Assembly (NCBI RefSeq): GCF_003058165.1
Contig: NZ_QBUC01000003.1
Location: 124,001 to 188,000 of the forward strand
Source: Paenisporosarcina sp. OV554
GTDB lineage: Bacteria; Bacillota; Bacilli; Bacillales_A; Planococcaceae
Reading direction: 5' to 3'
DNA length: 64,000 nucleotides
Shown here piece after piece: positions 8,569-18,933 of the stretch. Below the pieces are notes generated by a model that was given only the letters and a program-made list of their open reading frames with translations, did no database searches and was not told the origin of the DNA. Positions within the stretch are counted from its first letter, which is position 1. The number at the start of each line of letters is the position of its first letter. The translations under genes were made by a program, and so were the position numbers.

Positions 8569-8803
8569 CTTCTCTATTCCTTGCACAAAAGCTTGGCATC
8601 GATCGATCGGAAATTATCGGTATAGGTGACAACCACAATGATTTCGAACTTATTAAGACTGCCGGTCAAGCATTGCAAAGGGTAATGGGGTAATGGAATT
8701 GAAAGAAATCGCTGAATATATCTCCCTCACCAACAACGAAGAGGGCGTACGCCATGTGATAGAAAAATTCATTTTAGAGCCTATGGGCGTGATTATAAAA
8801 TAA
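8569..8803 (+). pseudogene. C-terminal remnant of a Cof-type HAD phosphatase
   Basis: The frame at 8571 reads SLFLAQKLGIDRSEIIGIGD then NHNDFELIKTAG, the conserved C-terminal GD-x-x-ND block of Cof/YbjI HAD phosphatases. A stop (about 8690) and a frame change follow. The remaining end is in another frame from about 8694: ELKEIAEYISLTNNEEGVRH then VIEKFIL, with a stop at 8801-8803. The N-terminal two thirds, including the catalytic DxD, are absent. It begins two bases after the cyclase stop, so a deletion probably fused this fragment to the cyclase gene. Confidence 0.85.
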
Positions 8804-8850
8804 GAGTTCATCATGTTTTCTATTAATGAACGATGGTGTGTAAAAACAAA

Positions 8851-8888
8851 AAAATAAGCTAATTCCCTTAGAGGAATTAGCTTATTTT
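8851..8888. terminator. Bidirectional terminator downstream of the DUF4097 gene
   Basis: A perfect 16-base inverted repeat, AAAATAAGCTAATTCC and its complement, with a six-base loop and A/T runs on both sides. It ends the minus-strand uvrB-uvrA-DUF4097 unit. Confidence 0.88.
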
Positions 8889-8892
8889 CGCA

Positions 8893-10053
8893 TTATTCAG
8901 AAGAGATGTAACGAACGAGAACTGAACCGGTTTTGGCTTCACCTTTAATATAGAGAGGAGCAACAGTAGATTCTGCAATTTCTTTTGTAAAACGAATGTT
9001 TTTTTGTAAGAAATGCTCTTGTTCATTTACTCGTGTTACATCGGGTAATGCAACATCCATTTTCCCAAAGTTAGAAGCTATTTCGCCTTGTAGACCAACT
9101 GTGGAAGGAATATATATTTCTACTGCCCCAGCTACCGCGCGTCCTTCAATTTTACGAGCATCAGGATTTTTCGTCGTAACGACGACATTTCCGTTAACCG
9201 ATTGAGCCTCAATGTCTACTAAATGACCATCGATATATATTTTCCCATTGATCGTTTCAGCATCAATTTTATTCCCTTTAGCGTCTTTTATCAGAATCGC
9301 GCCATTTGCAGTTTGAATTTCTCCATCTTCGAGTTGAACATCTTTCAGTTCAATCTTGCCATTCGCTGTCTTCACTTTCAGACGATCCACTTCTAAATGT
9401 TTTCCGATAAATGAACCATTAAATAATCGAACTGAAATTGAATCGTACAGTTTTGTAGGTACATATAAAACAACATTTACAGACGTTGTTTTTAAATCAC
9501 TAATGATTCGTAATCGTTGTTGATCAACCACAAATACAAACTTCTCAAGAAATTCTTTCTTTGTATCTTCTTCAGAAGATGAACGGTAGACCTTCACATG
9601 ACATTCTGCACGTACTTGCCCATCTTGTGATGGATATATTTCGAATTTACCATTGGCTATATCAACGGAAATCTCTTTAAAATCAACGTTTTCTTTCGTA
9701 TCGGTGTGGTGAAATTCATTCGGTTCACCAAATGGCATATCGAAATCAAATGATTTCATTTTCCCAACAGTTGTTTGCATAAACTGCATGAAGCGGTCAC
9801 TGAATTGAGTGAAATCTCGTTTAATATCGTCCATAAAATCTTCTGCTTGAGAGGAGGTGGATTTCTTGTTGTGTGTTTCTGAATTCGAGTGTGTTGAATG
9901 AGTTTTTGATTCAGACTGACCTGTACTAGCAAATGATGATGCTAGTGGTTTCGTCCCCTCATTACCTAGAGCCTCTAGCAATATTAACGCTTCTTGAGCA
10001 GATATCGTCCCTTTTTCGACTGAATCTAAAATGCGTTTACGTTCTTCTTGCAT
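8893..10053 (-). CDS. DUF4097 family beta-strand repeat protein (YvlB/LiaX-like)
   Basis: A 386-residue protein. Residues 1-30 (EERKRILDSVEKGTISAQEALILLEALG) form the small helical domain found at the N-terminus of YvlB and enterococcal LiaX. A low-complexity Ser/Thr/His linker follows (about 40-70), then from about 120 the DUF4097 beta-helix with repeated ANGxI/xNGxI turns (VDIANGKFEIYP, KTANGKIELKD, QTANGAILIKD, ETINGKIYIDG, QSVNGNVVV). LiaX-type proteins act in envelope-stress sensing; YvlB function is unsettled. There is no signal peptide. Start ATG 10053 has GGAGG eight bases upstream. It lies 80 bases after uvrA on the same strand with no terminator between, so read-through from uvrBA is possible. 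Confidence 0.85.
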   Translation of the reverse strand: MQEERKRILDSVEKGTISAQEALILLEALGNEGTKPLASSFASTGQSESKTHSTHSNSETHNKKSTSSQAEDFMDDIKRDFTQFSDRFMQFMQTTVGKMKSFDFDMPFGEPNEFHHTDTKENVDFKEISVDIANGKFEIYPSQDGQVRAECHVKVYRSSSEEDTKKEFLEKFVFVVDQQRLRIISDLKTTSVNVVLYVPTKLYDSISVRLFNGSFIGKHLEVDRLKVKTANGKIELKDVQLEDGEIQTANGAILIKDAKGNKIDAETINGKIYIDGHLVDIEAQSVNGNVVVTTKNPDARKIEGRAVAGAVEIYIPSTVGLQGEIASNFGKMDVALPDVTRVNEQEHFLQKNIRFTKEIAESTVAPLYIKGEAKTGSVLVRYISSE

Positions 10054-10132
10054 ATATTTGGCCTCCTTCAAAGCCGCTTTGCGCGGTACTTTGTTCTTCC
10101 CTTATACATACGGATAATTAACTAGAAAGGTT

Positions 10133-13033
10133 TCATTTTAAGGAAACTGTTTCTTTTTTCGTCTTTCTTTTCGATGATGCTTTTGCGATTTTCTCTTCCA
10201 TTCGCAGGCTGTCACGTTCAAGTATTGGTTTTAAATAGTGACCTGTATAAGAGTTTTCAACTTTCGCAATTTCTTCAGGAGTTCCGATAGCTAAAATCGT
10301 TCCACCTTTGTCGCCACCTTCAGGGCCAAGGTCAATAACGTAATCTGATGTTTTGATTACATCTAAATTATGTTCAATAACAAGAACCGTGTCACCGCTC
10401 TCTACTAATCGTTGTAAGACTATAAGTAACCGTGCAATATCATGTGCATGTAATCCAGTTGTCGGCTCATCTAAAATATAGAAAGATTTGCCGTTCGAGC
10501 GTTTGTGTAACTCAGATGCCAGTTTCACACGTTGTGCTTCACCACCAGATAACGTCGTCGCTGGTTGACCAAGCGTCATATACCCTAGTCCAACATCGAC
10601 AATCGTCTGAAGTTTACGATTAATCTTTGGTATATTTTCAAAGAATTTTACCGCATCCTCAACAGTCATTTTTAATACATCAGCAATGTTTTCACCTTTG
10701 TATTTTACTTCTAATGTTTCACGGTTATAACGTTTGCCGTGACAAATTTCACAAGGTACATAGACGTCTGGCAAGAAATGCATTTCGATTTTAATAATCC
10801 CGTCTCCTCGACAAGCTTCACAGCGACCACCTTTGACGTTGAAACTGAAGCGGCCTTTTTTGTAGCCACGGACTTTCGCTTCATTCGTCGATGCATATAC
10901 ATCACGAATATCATCAAAAACTCCTGTATAGGTTGCTGGATTTGATCTAGGCGTTCGTCCTATAGGGGATTGGTCAATATCGATAACCTTTTCAAGCTGT
11001 TCAATTCCTGTTACTTCTTTATGTTTTCCAGGCTTTGCCTTTGCACGATTTAATTTCTGTGCAAGTGATTTATGCAAAATTTCATTGATTAACGTACTTT
11101 TTCCTGAACCGGATACACCTGTAACAGAAGTAAAGACACCCAATGGGATATCCACCGTCACATTTTTTAAGTTATTTTCTGTTGCCTCTTTTATCGAAAT
11201 CATTCGACCATCTGGTTTACGACGTTCACTAGGTAGAGGAATAAATTTCTTTCCACTTAAATACTGACCAGTAATCGATTTCGAACTCTTCATGACTTGA
11301 GTCGGCGTTCCCGCTGCTACAATCTCACCACCATGAACTCCAGCCCCTGGACCTACATCTATTAAATAATCTGCAGCCATCATTGTGTCTTCATCATGTT
11401 CAACTACAATTAACGTGTTGCCAATATCCCGCATATTTTTAAGAGTTTCAATTAAGCGGTTGTTATCTCGTTGATGTAATCCAATCGAAGGCTCATCTAA
11501 AATGTATAGGACTCCACTTAAACGTGAACCGATTTGAGTCGCTAAACGAATTCGCTGTGCTTCACCACCGGATAATGTACCCGCAGCTCTATTTAATGTT
11601 AAGTAGTCTAAACCTACATTAATAAGGAACCCTAAGCGTTCATGAAGTTCACGTAAAATGAGACGTGCAATTTGCATATCTTTTTCGGATAACTCTAATG
11701 ATTTGAAAAATGCATCCGCTTCTTCAATAGAAAATGACGTTACTTGACCTATATGAAGTGATGCCACTTTTACAGCTAATGTTTCAGGTTTTAAGCGATA
11801 CCCTGTACATGTTGGACAGTCTTGTTGTGCCATATATTTTTCCATTTGCTCACGAATATAATCTGAAGACGTTTCTTTATATCGGCGTTCGATATTTTTT
11901 AATATTCCTTCAAAATAAATTTGATTATCTCGGACTTGTCCAAAATCATTTTCGTAACGGAATCGAATTTTGTCTGTACCAGATCCATGAAGAATTTTAT
12001 CCATTTGGTCTTTTGGCAGTTTTGCAACAGGCTTATTCATGTTGATTTTATAATGTTTGCACACAGCCGCTAATAATTGTGGATAGTACTGTGAACTTGT
12101 TGGTTCCCATGGAACAATTGCACCTTCACTTAAAGATTTCGACCAATCAGGAATGACGAGGTCTGGGTCAACTTCAAGCTTCGAACCCAGCCCATCACAT
12201 TCTGGACATGCACCAAAAGGACTGTTGAATGAAAACATACGTGGTTCTAGTTCACCTATAGAAAATCCACAAATCGGACAAGCATGATGTTCACTAAACA
12301 GCAATAATTCGTGTTCCATGACATCGATTAAAACACGTCCATCGGCTAGTCTTAGTGCTGCTTCTAAAGAATCTGCCAGCCTCGGGGCAATATCTTCTTT
12401 CATGACAACACGGTCAATCACAATTTCAATGTCATGCTTTTTATTTTTATCCAAATTAATATCATCATCTAAATCCATTAAATCTCCGTTTACACGTACA
12501 CGTACATATCCTTGTTTCTTAACATCTTCAAGCATTTTGGCATGTGTCCCTTTTCGACCAGATACAATAGGAGCTAATATTTGCATACGCGTGCGTTCTG
12601 GGAATTCCATCAACCGATCAACCATTTGTTCAATCGTTTGAGAAGAAATTTCGATACCGTGATTTGGACAAATCGGCTTTCCTACACGAGCAAATAACAA
12701 TCGTAAATAATCGTAAATCTCGGTTACAGTACCCACTGTAGAACGGGGGTTACGACTTGTTGTTTTTTGATCAATCGAAATAGCAGGTGACAAACCTTCT
12801 ATTACATCCACATCTGGTTTGTCCATTTGTCCTAAAAACTGGCGTGCATAAGATGATAACGACTCTACGTAACGTCGTTGACCTTCTGCATATATAGTAT
12901 CGAAAGCAAGTGAAGATTTACCAGAACCTGATAAACCTGTCATAACAACAAGTTTATCGCGTGGAATGGTTAAACTGACGTTTTTCAAATTGTGTGCACG
13001 TGCACCTTCTATGCGAATTTCTTGATTTTTCAA
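10133..13033 (-). CDS. uvrA: Excinuclease ABC subunit A
   Basis: A 966-residue damage-recognition ATPase of nucleotide excision repair. It has two ABC ATPase modules: Walker [15 protein letters not shown] near the N-terminus with signature [13 protein letters not shown], and Walker [14 protein letters not shown] with [16 protein letters not shown] in the second half. Zinc fingers are [19 protein letters not shown] and [17 protein letters not shown] followed by CEICHGKRY. It acts with UvrB, encoded six bases upstream on the same strand. The length is usual for the family (B. subtilis 957), and the C-terminal Lys/Ser-rich tail is slightly extended. Confidence 0.98.
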   Translation of the reverse strand: MKNQEIRIEGARAHNLKNVSLTIPRDKLVVMTGLSGSGKSSLAFDTIYAEGQRRYVESLSSYARQFLGQMDKPDVDVIEGLSPAISIDQKTTSRNPRSTVGTVTEIYDYLRLLFARVGKPICPNHGIEISSQTIEQMVDRLMEFPERTRMQILAPIVSGRKGTHAKMLEDVKKQGYVRVRVNGDLMDLDDDINLDKNKKHDIEIVIDRVVMKEDIAPRLADSLEAALRLADGRVLIDVMEHELLLFSEHHACPICGFSIGELEPRMFSFNSPFGACPECDGLGSKLEVDPDLVIPDWSKSLSEGAIVPWEPTSSQYYPQLLAAVCKHYKINMNKPVAKLPKDQMDKILHGSGTDKIRFRYENDFGQVRDNQIYFEGILKNIERRYKETSSDYIREQMEKYMAQQDCPTCTGYRLKPETLAVKVASLHIGQVTSFSIEEADAFFKSLELSEKDMQIARLILRELHERLGFLINVGLDYLTLNRAAGTLSGGEAQRIRLATQIGSRLSGVLYILDEPSIGLHQRDNNRLIETLKNMRDIGNTLIVVEHDEDTMMAADYLIDVGPGAGVHGGEIVAAGTPTQVMKSSKSITGQYLSGKKFIPLPSERRKPDGRMISIKEATENNLKNVTVDIPLGVFTSVTGVSGSGKSTLINEILHKSLAQKLNRAKAKPGKHKEVTGIEQLEKVIDIDQSPIGRTPRSNPATYTGVFDDIRDVYASTNEAKVRGYKKGRFSFNVKGGRCEACRGDGIIKIEMHFLPDVYVPCEICHGKRYNRETLEVKYKGENIADVLKMTVEDAVKFFENIPKINRKLQTIVDVGLGYMTLGQPATTLSGGEAQRVKLASELHKRSNGKSFYILDEPTTGLHAHDIARLLIVLQRLVESGDTVLVIEHNLDVIKTSDYVIDLGPEGGDKGGTILAIGTPEEIAKVENSYTGHYLKPILERDSLRMEEKIAKASSKRKTKKETVSLK

Positions 13034-13039
13034 ATGTCT

Positions 13040-15022
13040 TCATCCTTCCACTTTCAGTTCCAAAATCGTATCACGCAGTTCTGCTGCACGCTCGAAATCG
13101 AGTGCCTTCGCTGCATCTTTCATTTCTTTTTCAAGTGTTAACAATAAAGTTTCTTTTTCATCTTTTGTTAATTTCTTACCTTTTGTCACTTTTTCCATAT
13201 AAGTTGTTGTTTCTTCAGCATTATGAGATGCACGAATAACATCGCGAATTTTCTTTTGAATCGTTTTTGGTGTAATTCCATGTTTTTCGTTATAGGCGAT
13301 TTGAATGTTGCGGCGACGTTCTGTTTCTCCAATTGCTTTTGTCATTGAATCCGTCATGCGATCAGCATACATTATAACGTGTCCACTGGAGTTTCTCGCT
13401 GCTCGCCCGGTGATTTGGATCAGTGAACGTTCTGAACGTAAAAATCCTTCTTTATCCGCATCAAGTATTGCCACGAGTGAAACTTCTGGAATATCTAGAC
13501 CTTCTCTAAGTAAATTAATTCCTACTAACACATCATACGTTCCCATTCGAAGTTCTCTAATAATTTCTATTCGCTCAAGTGTTTTAATTTCTGAATGTAA
13601 GTAGTTAACTTTAATTCCGATTTCTTTTAAGTAATCCGTTAAATCCTCGGACATTTTTTTCGTTAACGTAGTAACAAGCACACGTTCGTTAAGTTCAGCC
13701 CGTTGACGAATTTCATCAATTAAATCATCAATTTGCCCTTCAATTGGGCGAACGTCGATTGTTGGATCTATGAGTCCTGTTGGTCGAATTATTTGCTCCA
13801 CCATCTCTGGTGTGTGCTCCAGTTCATAAGGTCCTGGTGTAGCTGAAACGAAAATCGCTTGTTTCATGTGTCCCTCAAATTCTTGGAATGTTAACGGTCG
13901 GTTATCCATTGCAGATGGTAAACGGAAACCATGTTCTACTAACATTTTTTTACGTGCTTGGTCTCCATTGAACATCCCGCGCACTTGAGGTAATGTTACA
14001 TGGCTTTCATCGACAACCACTAAGAAGTCGTCTGGGAAGTAATCTAATAATGTATAAGGAGTTGCCCCTGCCTCACGGAGTGTTAAATGTCGCGAGTAGT
14101 TTTCTATCCCTGAACAAAAGCCCATTTCTCGCATCATCTCTAAGTCGTAGCGAGTCCGTTGTTCTAGTCGCTGCGCTTCTAGTAACTTATCTTCGCCTCG
14201 AAGCACTTTTAATTGCTGCTCTAATTCAACTTCAATATTTTCAATCGCTACTAGCAATTTTTCTTCACGTGTTACGAAGTGGGAGTTCGGGAAGATGGCG
14301 ACGTGTTCCCGTTCACCGATGATTTCACCAGTTAAAGCATCGACTTCACGAATTCGGTCAATTTCGTCTCCGAAAAACTCAACACGAATACAACGTTCAT
14401 CTCGAGAAGCTGGGAAAATTTCAACGACATCTCCACGCACTCGGAACTTTCCACGCACAAAGTTCATATCATTTCGTTCATATTGAATATCGACTAATTT
14501 ACGAAGCAACTGATTGCGTTCAATTTCCATTCCCATACGGAGGGACAACACCATATCACGATATTCCTCAGGATTCCCTAAACCATATATACATGAAACA
14601 GATGCAACTATTAATACATCATCTCGTTCAAATAAGGCCGAGGTCGCAGAGTGACGCAACTTATCAATTTCTTCATTAATACTTGAATCTTTTTCAATGT
14701 ACGTATCTGTTTGAGGTACATATGCTTCTGGTTGATAGTAATCGTAGAAACTAACGAAGTACTCCACCGCATTGTTTGGAAAAAATTCTTTAAACTCACT
14801 ATATAGTTGTCCGGCAAGGGTTTTATTATGAGCCATGACCAATGTCGGCTTTTTAATTTCGGTTACTACATTCGATACGGTAAATGTTTTACCTGTTCCT
14901 GTCGCACCAAGCAATGTTTGATATTTCCGACCTTCTTCAATTCCTTTTACCAATTCCCTAATCGCCTGCGGTTGGTCTCCATCTGGTTTATATGGCGCCT
15001 GTAAATCAAAAGATTGTTTCAT
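13040..15022 (-). CDS. uvrB: Excinuclease ABC subunit B
   Basis: A 660-residue DNA helicase-like repair protein. It has Walker [13 protein letters not shown], beta-hairpin region [24 protein letters not shown]-like [11 protein letters not shown], helicase motif VSATPGPYE, motif [11 protein letters not shown], and the C-terminal UVR domain ([20 protein letters not shown]) that contacts UvrC. It hands damaged DNA from UvrA to UvrC. Start ATG has AGGAGAG seven bases upstream. The gene is first in the uvrB-uvrA unit, and a near-consensus LexA box lies about 110 bases upstream, consistent with SOS control. Confidence 0.98.
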   Translation of the reverse strand: MKQSFDLQAPYKPDGDQPQAIRELVKGIEEGRKYQTLLGATGTGKTFTVSNVVTEIKKPTLVMAHNKTLAGQLYSEFKEFFPNNAVEYFVSFYDYYQPEAYVPQTDTYIEKDSSINEEIDKLRHSATSALFERDDVLIVASVSCIYGLGNPEEYRDMVLSLRMGMEIERNQLLRKLVDIQYERNDMNFVRGKFRVRGDVVEIFPASRDERCIRVEFFGDEIDRIREVDALTGEIIGEREHVAIFPNSHFVTREEKLLVAIENIEVELEQQLKVLRGEDKLLEAQRLEQRTRYDLEMMREMGFCSGIENYSRHLTLREAGATPYTLLDYFPDDFLVVVDESHVTLPQVRGMFNGDQARKKMLVEHGFRLPSAMDNRPLTFQEFEGHMKQAIFVSATPGPYELEHTPEMVEQIIRPTGLIDPTIDVRPIEGQIDDLIDEIRQRAELNERVLVTTLTKKMSEDLTDYLKEIGIKVNYLHSEIKTLERIEIIRELRMGTYDVLVGINLLREGLDIPEVSLVAILDADKEGFLRSERSLIQITGRAARNSSGHVIMYADRMTDSMTKAIGETERRRNIQIAYNEKHGITPKTIQKKIRDVIRASHNAEETTTYMEKVTKGKKLTKDEKETLLLTLEKEMKDAAKALDFERAAELRDTILELKVEG

Positions 15023-15098
15023 GGTTTCTCTCCTAACTTAAACGCTTAAATCAATTTTTTTTATTCTTTTCGTTTATTTTCAGTATTGTTCATATTTT

Positions 15099-15144
15099 AT
15101 CATATTCCCCATTTGAATACGAACAAAAAGCGAACGTATGTTTT
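15099..15144 (-). promoter_or_regulatory. uvrB promoter with LexA (DinR) box
   Basis: On the minus strand, TTGTTC (15126-15121), 16 bases, and TATGAT (15104-15099) form a promoter. Just upstream, 15144-15131 reads AAAACATACGTTCG, which matches 12 of 14 positions of the Gram-positive LexA consensus CGAACRNRYGTTYG. This fits SOS induction of uvrBA known in Bacillus. Confidence 0.6.
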
Positions 15145-15151
15145 TCGAAAG

Positions 15152-15500
15152 AAAAGTGTAGCGCGCCTAGTTAGCTCGACACCGGTGCTGGAAGAAGCGA
15201 ATCGGAAACCCGTTTCCGAATGAGTCTCTGAAGCTTAGGTGCGGGCTGACGCTTGAAGCTAGACAAAAAGAAAAGTGGAGCTGGGTGTCTTAAGTTGACG
15301 CCGGCGCTGGAAGAACTGAATAGAAAACTCGTTTTCGCATGAGTTATAGGAAGGAAGGCTAACTTCGTGACATCGTGCTCCTGCGGTTACTCATCGCAAA
15401 ATGCAGTGCTAAGAAATCTTGTCGCGACGCCTTCATGACCCACTTCCCGTGGGCCTAAGCGGAGGTGCGAGCTGTGCTTTGGAACTAGACACTGAAAGGT
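15152..15500 (+). repeat. Dispersed intergenic repeat: short plus full copy in tandem
   Basis: A full copy (about 15271-15500) and a shorter, internally deleted copy (about 15152-15270) lie head to tail. Shared ends are AAGTGkAGC...GACrCCGGyGCTGGAAGAA at the left and AGGTGCGrGCT...AGACA at the right. The full copy contains the core TGCTCCTGCGGTTACTCATC and GACCCACTTCCCGTGGGCC hairpin. An inverted copy lies at 61972-62190 and core fragments at 39191-39252. The stretch is GC-richer than its surroundings and encodes no recognisable protein. Confidence 0.85.
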
Positions 15501-15535
15501 AAAGAACGCCTTATGAGCAGATTCGACTTGGACAT

Positions 15536-15566
15536 AAAGAAAATCCGCTCTTCGAAAAGAGCGGAT
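15536..15566 (-). terminator. Terminator of the IDEAL-domain gene
   Basis: ATCCGCTCTT / AAGAGCGGAT hairpin (15543-15566), followed on the minus strand by TTTTCTTTA. Confidence 0.8.
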
Positions 15567-15590
15567 GATTCACGATCTATGGAATCAAAA

Positions 15591-15830
15591 TTACACACTA
15601 TCTTGCTGCAACTGACATAGTTCGTTTGTGTACGCCACAAACGATCCTTTATCTTTTTGATCGAGCGCATTATCAATGAGAGTCAATAAACGGTCTTTTC
15701 GTTGTTCTCTATGTACATGGTTTAAAAATAAATCCATGTAGATTTCGTTCAACAGTTTTTCCGCTTCACTAACTGTTTGATTTCGCCCCATCGCTTTTAG
15801 AAAATCAGCATATGAATAATACTTATCCAT
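15591..15830 (-). CDS. IDEAL-domain protein
   Basis: A 79-residue protein. The first half (YYSYADFLKAMGRNQTVSEAE) is a helical segment, and the C-terminal half carries an IDEAL-type motif, LTLIDNALDQKDKGSFVAYT, as found in YpiB, YueI-type and ComK-neighbour small proteins of Bacillales. Function is unknown. Start ATG 15830 is favoured by GAGGTG five bases upstream; the frame extends 27 codons further upstream without a ribosome binding site. It is divergent from comK and has its own terminator. Confidence 0.75.
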   Translation of the reverse strand: MDKYYSYADFLKAMGRNQTVSEAEKLLNEIYMDLFLNHVHREQRKDRLLTLIDNALDQKDKGSFVAYTNELCQLQQDSV

Positions 15831-15955
15831 TGCAATCACCTCGGATGCCTTTTTTCTATTATAAGTAATAACGGGTGGAAGTTGCAAATGTTTTTTCTGA
15901 AAATTCAACATGTTTTATTTTTTTCTAAATATTTATAATTATTAGGAAATTAGTG

Positions 15956-15983
15956 TTGATTAATTACCAATTTTCTCTATAAT
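15956..15983 (+). promoter_or_regulatory. comK promoter
   Basis: TTGATT (15956-15961), 16-base spacer, TATAAT (15978-15983), 35 bases before the comK ATG. A/T runs upstream (AAAA...TTTT about 15899-15920) are in the place of ComK K-boxes, but I cannot make out the standard AAAA-N5-TTTT pair. Confidence 0.6.
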
Positions 15984-16017
15984 AGGGTTTGTAGTCTAAT
16001 AATAGGGGAGTGAATAC

Positions 16018-16566
16018 ATGGGGGAAAAGTTTTCCGCAACATCTAATTACCTAGTTTCATTCAATACAATTGCACTTGTACCAATTTGGATAGAGAATAA
16101 TCTCTATACTAGAGTCATCGAAAATCATACTGAATTTCTTGTCAAAATGAAACCTAGTGCAATAATAAAGAAATCACTCGTTTTTTATGGAACTTCTTAT
16201 AAACACGCTACTTTTTTTTCACGAGAATCCATTGGACGTTTACACAAACTTCCTCTCATGATTTCACATGATTTTGGAGTCCCTTTAATTATGATGCCTA
16301 CACTTTCCGCTGAATCTGAAGGGAATATTTGGATTTCTTTTTCTGCTGTTGATCGCTATTCCATTAATTCGCACAGTCAATGTTTGGTACATTTCACTAA
16401 TTCTCAAGTTCTACCAGTAAATGTTTCTCATTCTACGATGTGCAGGCAATTTGTTCTTTCCTATTTCTTGACAAATCATTTTCAAAAAACGCGTGACATG
16501 ATGAATCATCCCTTTTCCCAATCAAAACTTACATATACGCCAACTCGAAAAAATCCTAAGAGATGA
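16018..16566 (+). CDS. comK: Competence transcription factor ComK
   Basis: A 182-residue protein matching ComK in its diagnostic centre: MKPSAIIKKSLVFYGTSY, then LPLMISHDFGVPLIMMPTLS and GNIWISF. In B. subtilis ComK binds minor-groove A/T boxes and activates all late competence genes and itself. The family is usually about 160-192 residues, so this copy is full length. Start ATG 16018 has GGGGAG eight bases upstream. It is monocistronic, with its own promoter and terminator. A complete comK suggests that the regulatory core of natural competence is kept; uptake genes are not in this window. Confidence 0.9.
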   Translation: MGEKFSATSNYLVSFNTIALVPIWIENNLYTRVIENHTEFLVKMKPSAIIKKSLVFYGTSYKHATFFSRESIGRLHKLPLMISHDFGVPLIMMPTLSAESEGNIWISFSAVDRYSINSHSQCLVHFTNSQVLPVNVSHSTMCRQFVLSYFLTNHFQKTRDMMNHPFSQSKLTYTPTRKNPKR

Positions 16567-16577
16567 TACATAGACTT

Positions 16578-16604
16578 AAGCCCTTCGCTAAAGGGCTTTT
16601 TATT
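16578..16604 (+). terminator. Terminator of comK
   Basis: AAGCCCTT/AAGGGCTT hairpin with five T, 12 bases after the comK stop. Confidence 0.88.
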
Positions 16605-16629
16605 ATGACTTGCACCTTCGTTACTTCCC

Positions 16630-16995
16630 TCAATTCGCTTGTTTGGCAATCGATAAATACACGCCAAGCAATTCCTCCACTCGATTCCGCAATCTTACGT
16701 TTAAGTACCGACGATGCTCTTCGTATCCACTGTGGAAGAAAACGTATTCGGTAAAGGTATCGTCGCGATTGCCACGAATGACTTTCATGTTATGTTGGCG
16801 CAAATAGAGCTTAGTATCTTTTAGTTCCCGCTGCCCTTCTTTTACTGCATGGTCAATCATCGCAACATAAGGTCTCTTCAGTTTGAACGGGCTTTTTTCA
16901 ACGATTTCTCGATCACGCTCCAAAATGGTTAATACCATCGGCAAATAAATCATTTTCTCGAAATAAGGTAAACTTTCGGATGGAATGAGTGGCAT
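16630..16995 (-). CDS. YhjD-like conserved protein of unknown function
   Basis: A 121-residue basic cytoplasmic protein with an IYLPMVLTILERDREIVEKS then PFKLKRPYVAMI block that resembles B. subtilis YhjD, which also lies near comK. I know no function for it. No signal peptide or membrane helix is present. AAGGAGG seven bases before the ATG supports the start. It faces comK tail to tail. Confidence 0.7.
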   Translation of the reverse strand: MPLIPSESLPYFEKMIYLPMVLTILERDREIVEKSPFKLKRPYVAMIDHAVKEGQRELKDTKLYLRQHNMKVIRGNRDDTFTEYVFFHSGYEEHRRYLNVRLRNRVEELLGVYLSIAKQAN

Positions 16996-17162
16996 GTTCT
17001 AGCCTCCTTCAAGAACGTTTGTTCGTATTTTATATTGTACGCTTATTTCAAGAAATTACAAGTGGGAATTTAGGGTATTTTTCATTCAAAGCCTTGGTAT
17101 ATCTCACTTCAAGTTAACTTGTATGTGAGATAGCTAGAGTCATCCAGCTTAAAAAGACATCA

Positions 17163-17196
17163 AAAAAAACCATCTACAAAGAGATGGCTTTTTATT
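17163..17196 (-). terminator. Terminator of the UbiB-type kinase gene
   Basis: AGCCATCTCT / AGATGGTTTTTTTT on the minus strand; the stem begins at the stop codon of the gene. Confidence 0.8.
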
Positions 17197-18817
17197 ATTT
17201 AGGTGATTTCCCTTTAAAAACAAAGATTGCTACGATAAAGAAAAATCCAGATGTGGCAATTAGTGGAATATGTTCATTCCACACTCCAAAGAATGTGGTT
17301 GCTAAAGATACCACCGAAACAATTCCTGCAAACATACGTGTTTGCAGTCTAGAGCGCTCTACTTCCAGACCTGCATCTCGGATTTGCATGTATTCCCTCA
17401 TGCGTGTAGGTTCATCAAGGTAGCTTAGTATTTTTTGAGGGATGGCACGTAATGGGCCAATTGCATTTAAGGCAATGCGCAGTGCATCATCTTTTGAAAA
17501 TGACGTTTCTCCACCTTTTTGCATCGCTACCCACTCCAAAACGCGAGGACGTGCAATTGCCAGTAAATCCACCTTCGGATCTAACACATGGAGAACACCT
17601 ACGAACGTAGAAACAGCGCGTCCAAAAAAAGCAAACTCTGCAGGAAGCTGTACCGGTTGTGTCCGTACAATTCTTTTAATATCAGCTAACAATCGGTCAA
17701 CAACAAAACTGTCCATTTGGGTCAATTCTTGTGACTCATATGCTGCCACCACTCTAGAAATCGCATCAGCAAGTAATCGACGATCCGCATGTGGCAACAA
17801 GAATCTCAACTCTTCTAATCCATCGATTACTTGATCAAAGTGTTTGAAAAGGATGCCTTCCACAACTTTTAATACGGAACGTGCTTCTTCTTTACTAATG
17901 GACCCAACCATTCCAAAATCGATCAACACGATGGTACCATCTGGTTTAATTAGTATATTTCCACCGTGTGGATCAGCATGGAATTGTCCACCATCCAGTA
18001 CTTGTTCTAAAAACAACCTGAACAATCGCTCCGATAAGTCACGACGAGTTAATTCATTCGCGTCGATAAATGCTAGATCAGTAATACGTGCACCTTCAAT
18101 CCATTCCATTACTAGGACACGTCGCGTAGAGAACTCGTCGTAATACACAGGAAAACAGACACCCGGCATCTCTTCAAAACGATCTGCAAAACTGCGTCCA
18201 TTGCGTAATTCTTGTAAAAAATTAAGCTCCGCACCAATAGTATTAATCATTTCACTATACAAAAGATTAAAATCGATTTGTTTGCCAAAAGCCGTAAAGC
18301 GTTTCACTAACCAAATGACGATTTTCATTGCACGGAAATCCGCCCGTAAAATCCGGTCAATATCTGGACGTTGAATTTTAATTGCAACAGGTGTACCGTC
18401 TTTAAGTGACCCTTTGTAGACTTCCCCAATAGAAGCAGAAGCGACCGGTTTATCAGAGAGGTTTTCGACATAATCGTTATGTGATGTATTCCATTCTTCT
18501 TCTAGTAGAGCAATTGCATCTTTTCTTGGAACAGCCGGGACTCGGTCTGTTAACCCTTCTAGCTCTGCAATAAACGATGGTGGCATAATGTCTGCACGTG
18601 TTGATAAGAATTGTCCCATCTTAATCATTAATCCACCTAGTTTAAGAGCGGTACGTTTATATTCTTTCGCTTGTTTTGTAACCAATCGTTCCCATTTTTC
18701 GTTTATAACTGGTGTCCATCGGCCTTTATAGCGGCGCTGAAAAAGTGTTACTTGTGAAAAAAACTTTACGGACATCCACACAATGCGATAGATCCGATAA
18801 ATTGCTAAACGATCCAT
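17195..18817 (-). CDS. ABC1/AarF/UbiB-family atypical kinase, membrane-anchored
   Basis: A 540-residue protein. The kinase-like domain has the UbiB-specific KxGQ motif (LGGLMIKMGQFLSTRADIM), an alanine-rich nucleotide loop (VASASIGEVYKG), the ion-pair lysine in AIKIQRPD, the catalytic QFHADPHGGNILI and the metal-binding VLIDFGMVG. Two hydrophobic segments form the C-terminus (IVSVVSLATTFFGVW and LIATSGFFFIVAIFVF), so it is anchored in the membrane. Relatives act in quinone biosynthesis or lipid handling; the substrate in Firmicutes is not settled. GGAGG lies upstream of the ATG. It is monocistronic and divergent from the enoyl-CoA hydratase gene. Confidence 0.9.
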   Translation of the reverse strand: MDRLAIYRIYRIVWMSVKFFSQVTLFQRRYKGRWTPVINEKWERLVTKQAKEYKRTALKLGGLMIKMGQFLSTRADIMPPSFIAELEGLTDRVPAVPRKDAIALLEEEWNTSHNDYVENLSDKPVASASIGEVYKGSLKDGTPVAIKIQRPDIDRILRADFRAMKIVIWLVKRFTAFGKQIDFNLLYSEMINTIGAELNFLQELRNGRSFADRFEEMPGVCFPVYYDEFSTRRVLVMEWIEGARITDLAFIDANELTRRDLSERLFRLFLEQVLDGGQFHADPHGGNILIKPDGTIVLIDFGMVGSISKEEARSVLKVVEGILFKHFDQVIDGLEELRFLLPHADRRLLADAISRVVAAYESQELTQMDSFVVDRLLADIKRIVRTQPVQLPAEFAFFGRAVSTFVGVLHVLDPKVDLLAIARPRVLEWVAMQKGGETSFSKDDALRIALNAIGPLRAIPQKILSYLDEPTRMREYMQIRDAGLEVERSRLQTRMFAGIVSVVSLATTFFGVWNEHIPLIATSGFFFIVAIFVFKGKSPK

Positions 18818-18933
18818 TTCAAGCGCCTCCTCTGACCTCCATTATAAGGAGTGATGGCAACAACGTCCAAATAGTGATATGTTTTGTATGAGAAAAACTT
18901 TCTAAATTGTGAATATTATAAGGGGGATTTATT

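Noticed and set aside
12318-12641. Plus-strand frame of 107 codons inside uvrA
   Set aside because: Shadow of uvrA, no start signals.
15152-15500. Repeat region considered as an insertion sequence or RNA gene
   Set aside because: No transposase frame, no terminal inverted repeats seen, and no match to rRNA, tRNA or known structured RNA that I can recognise.
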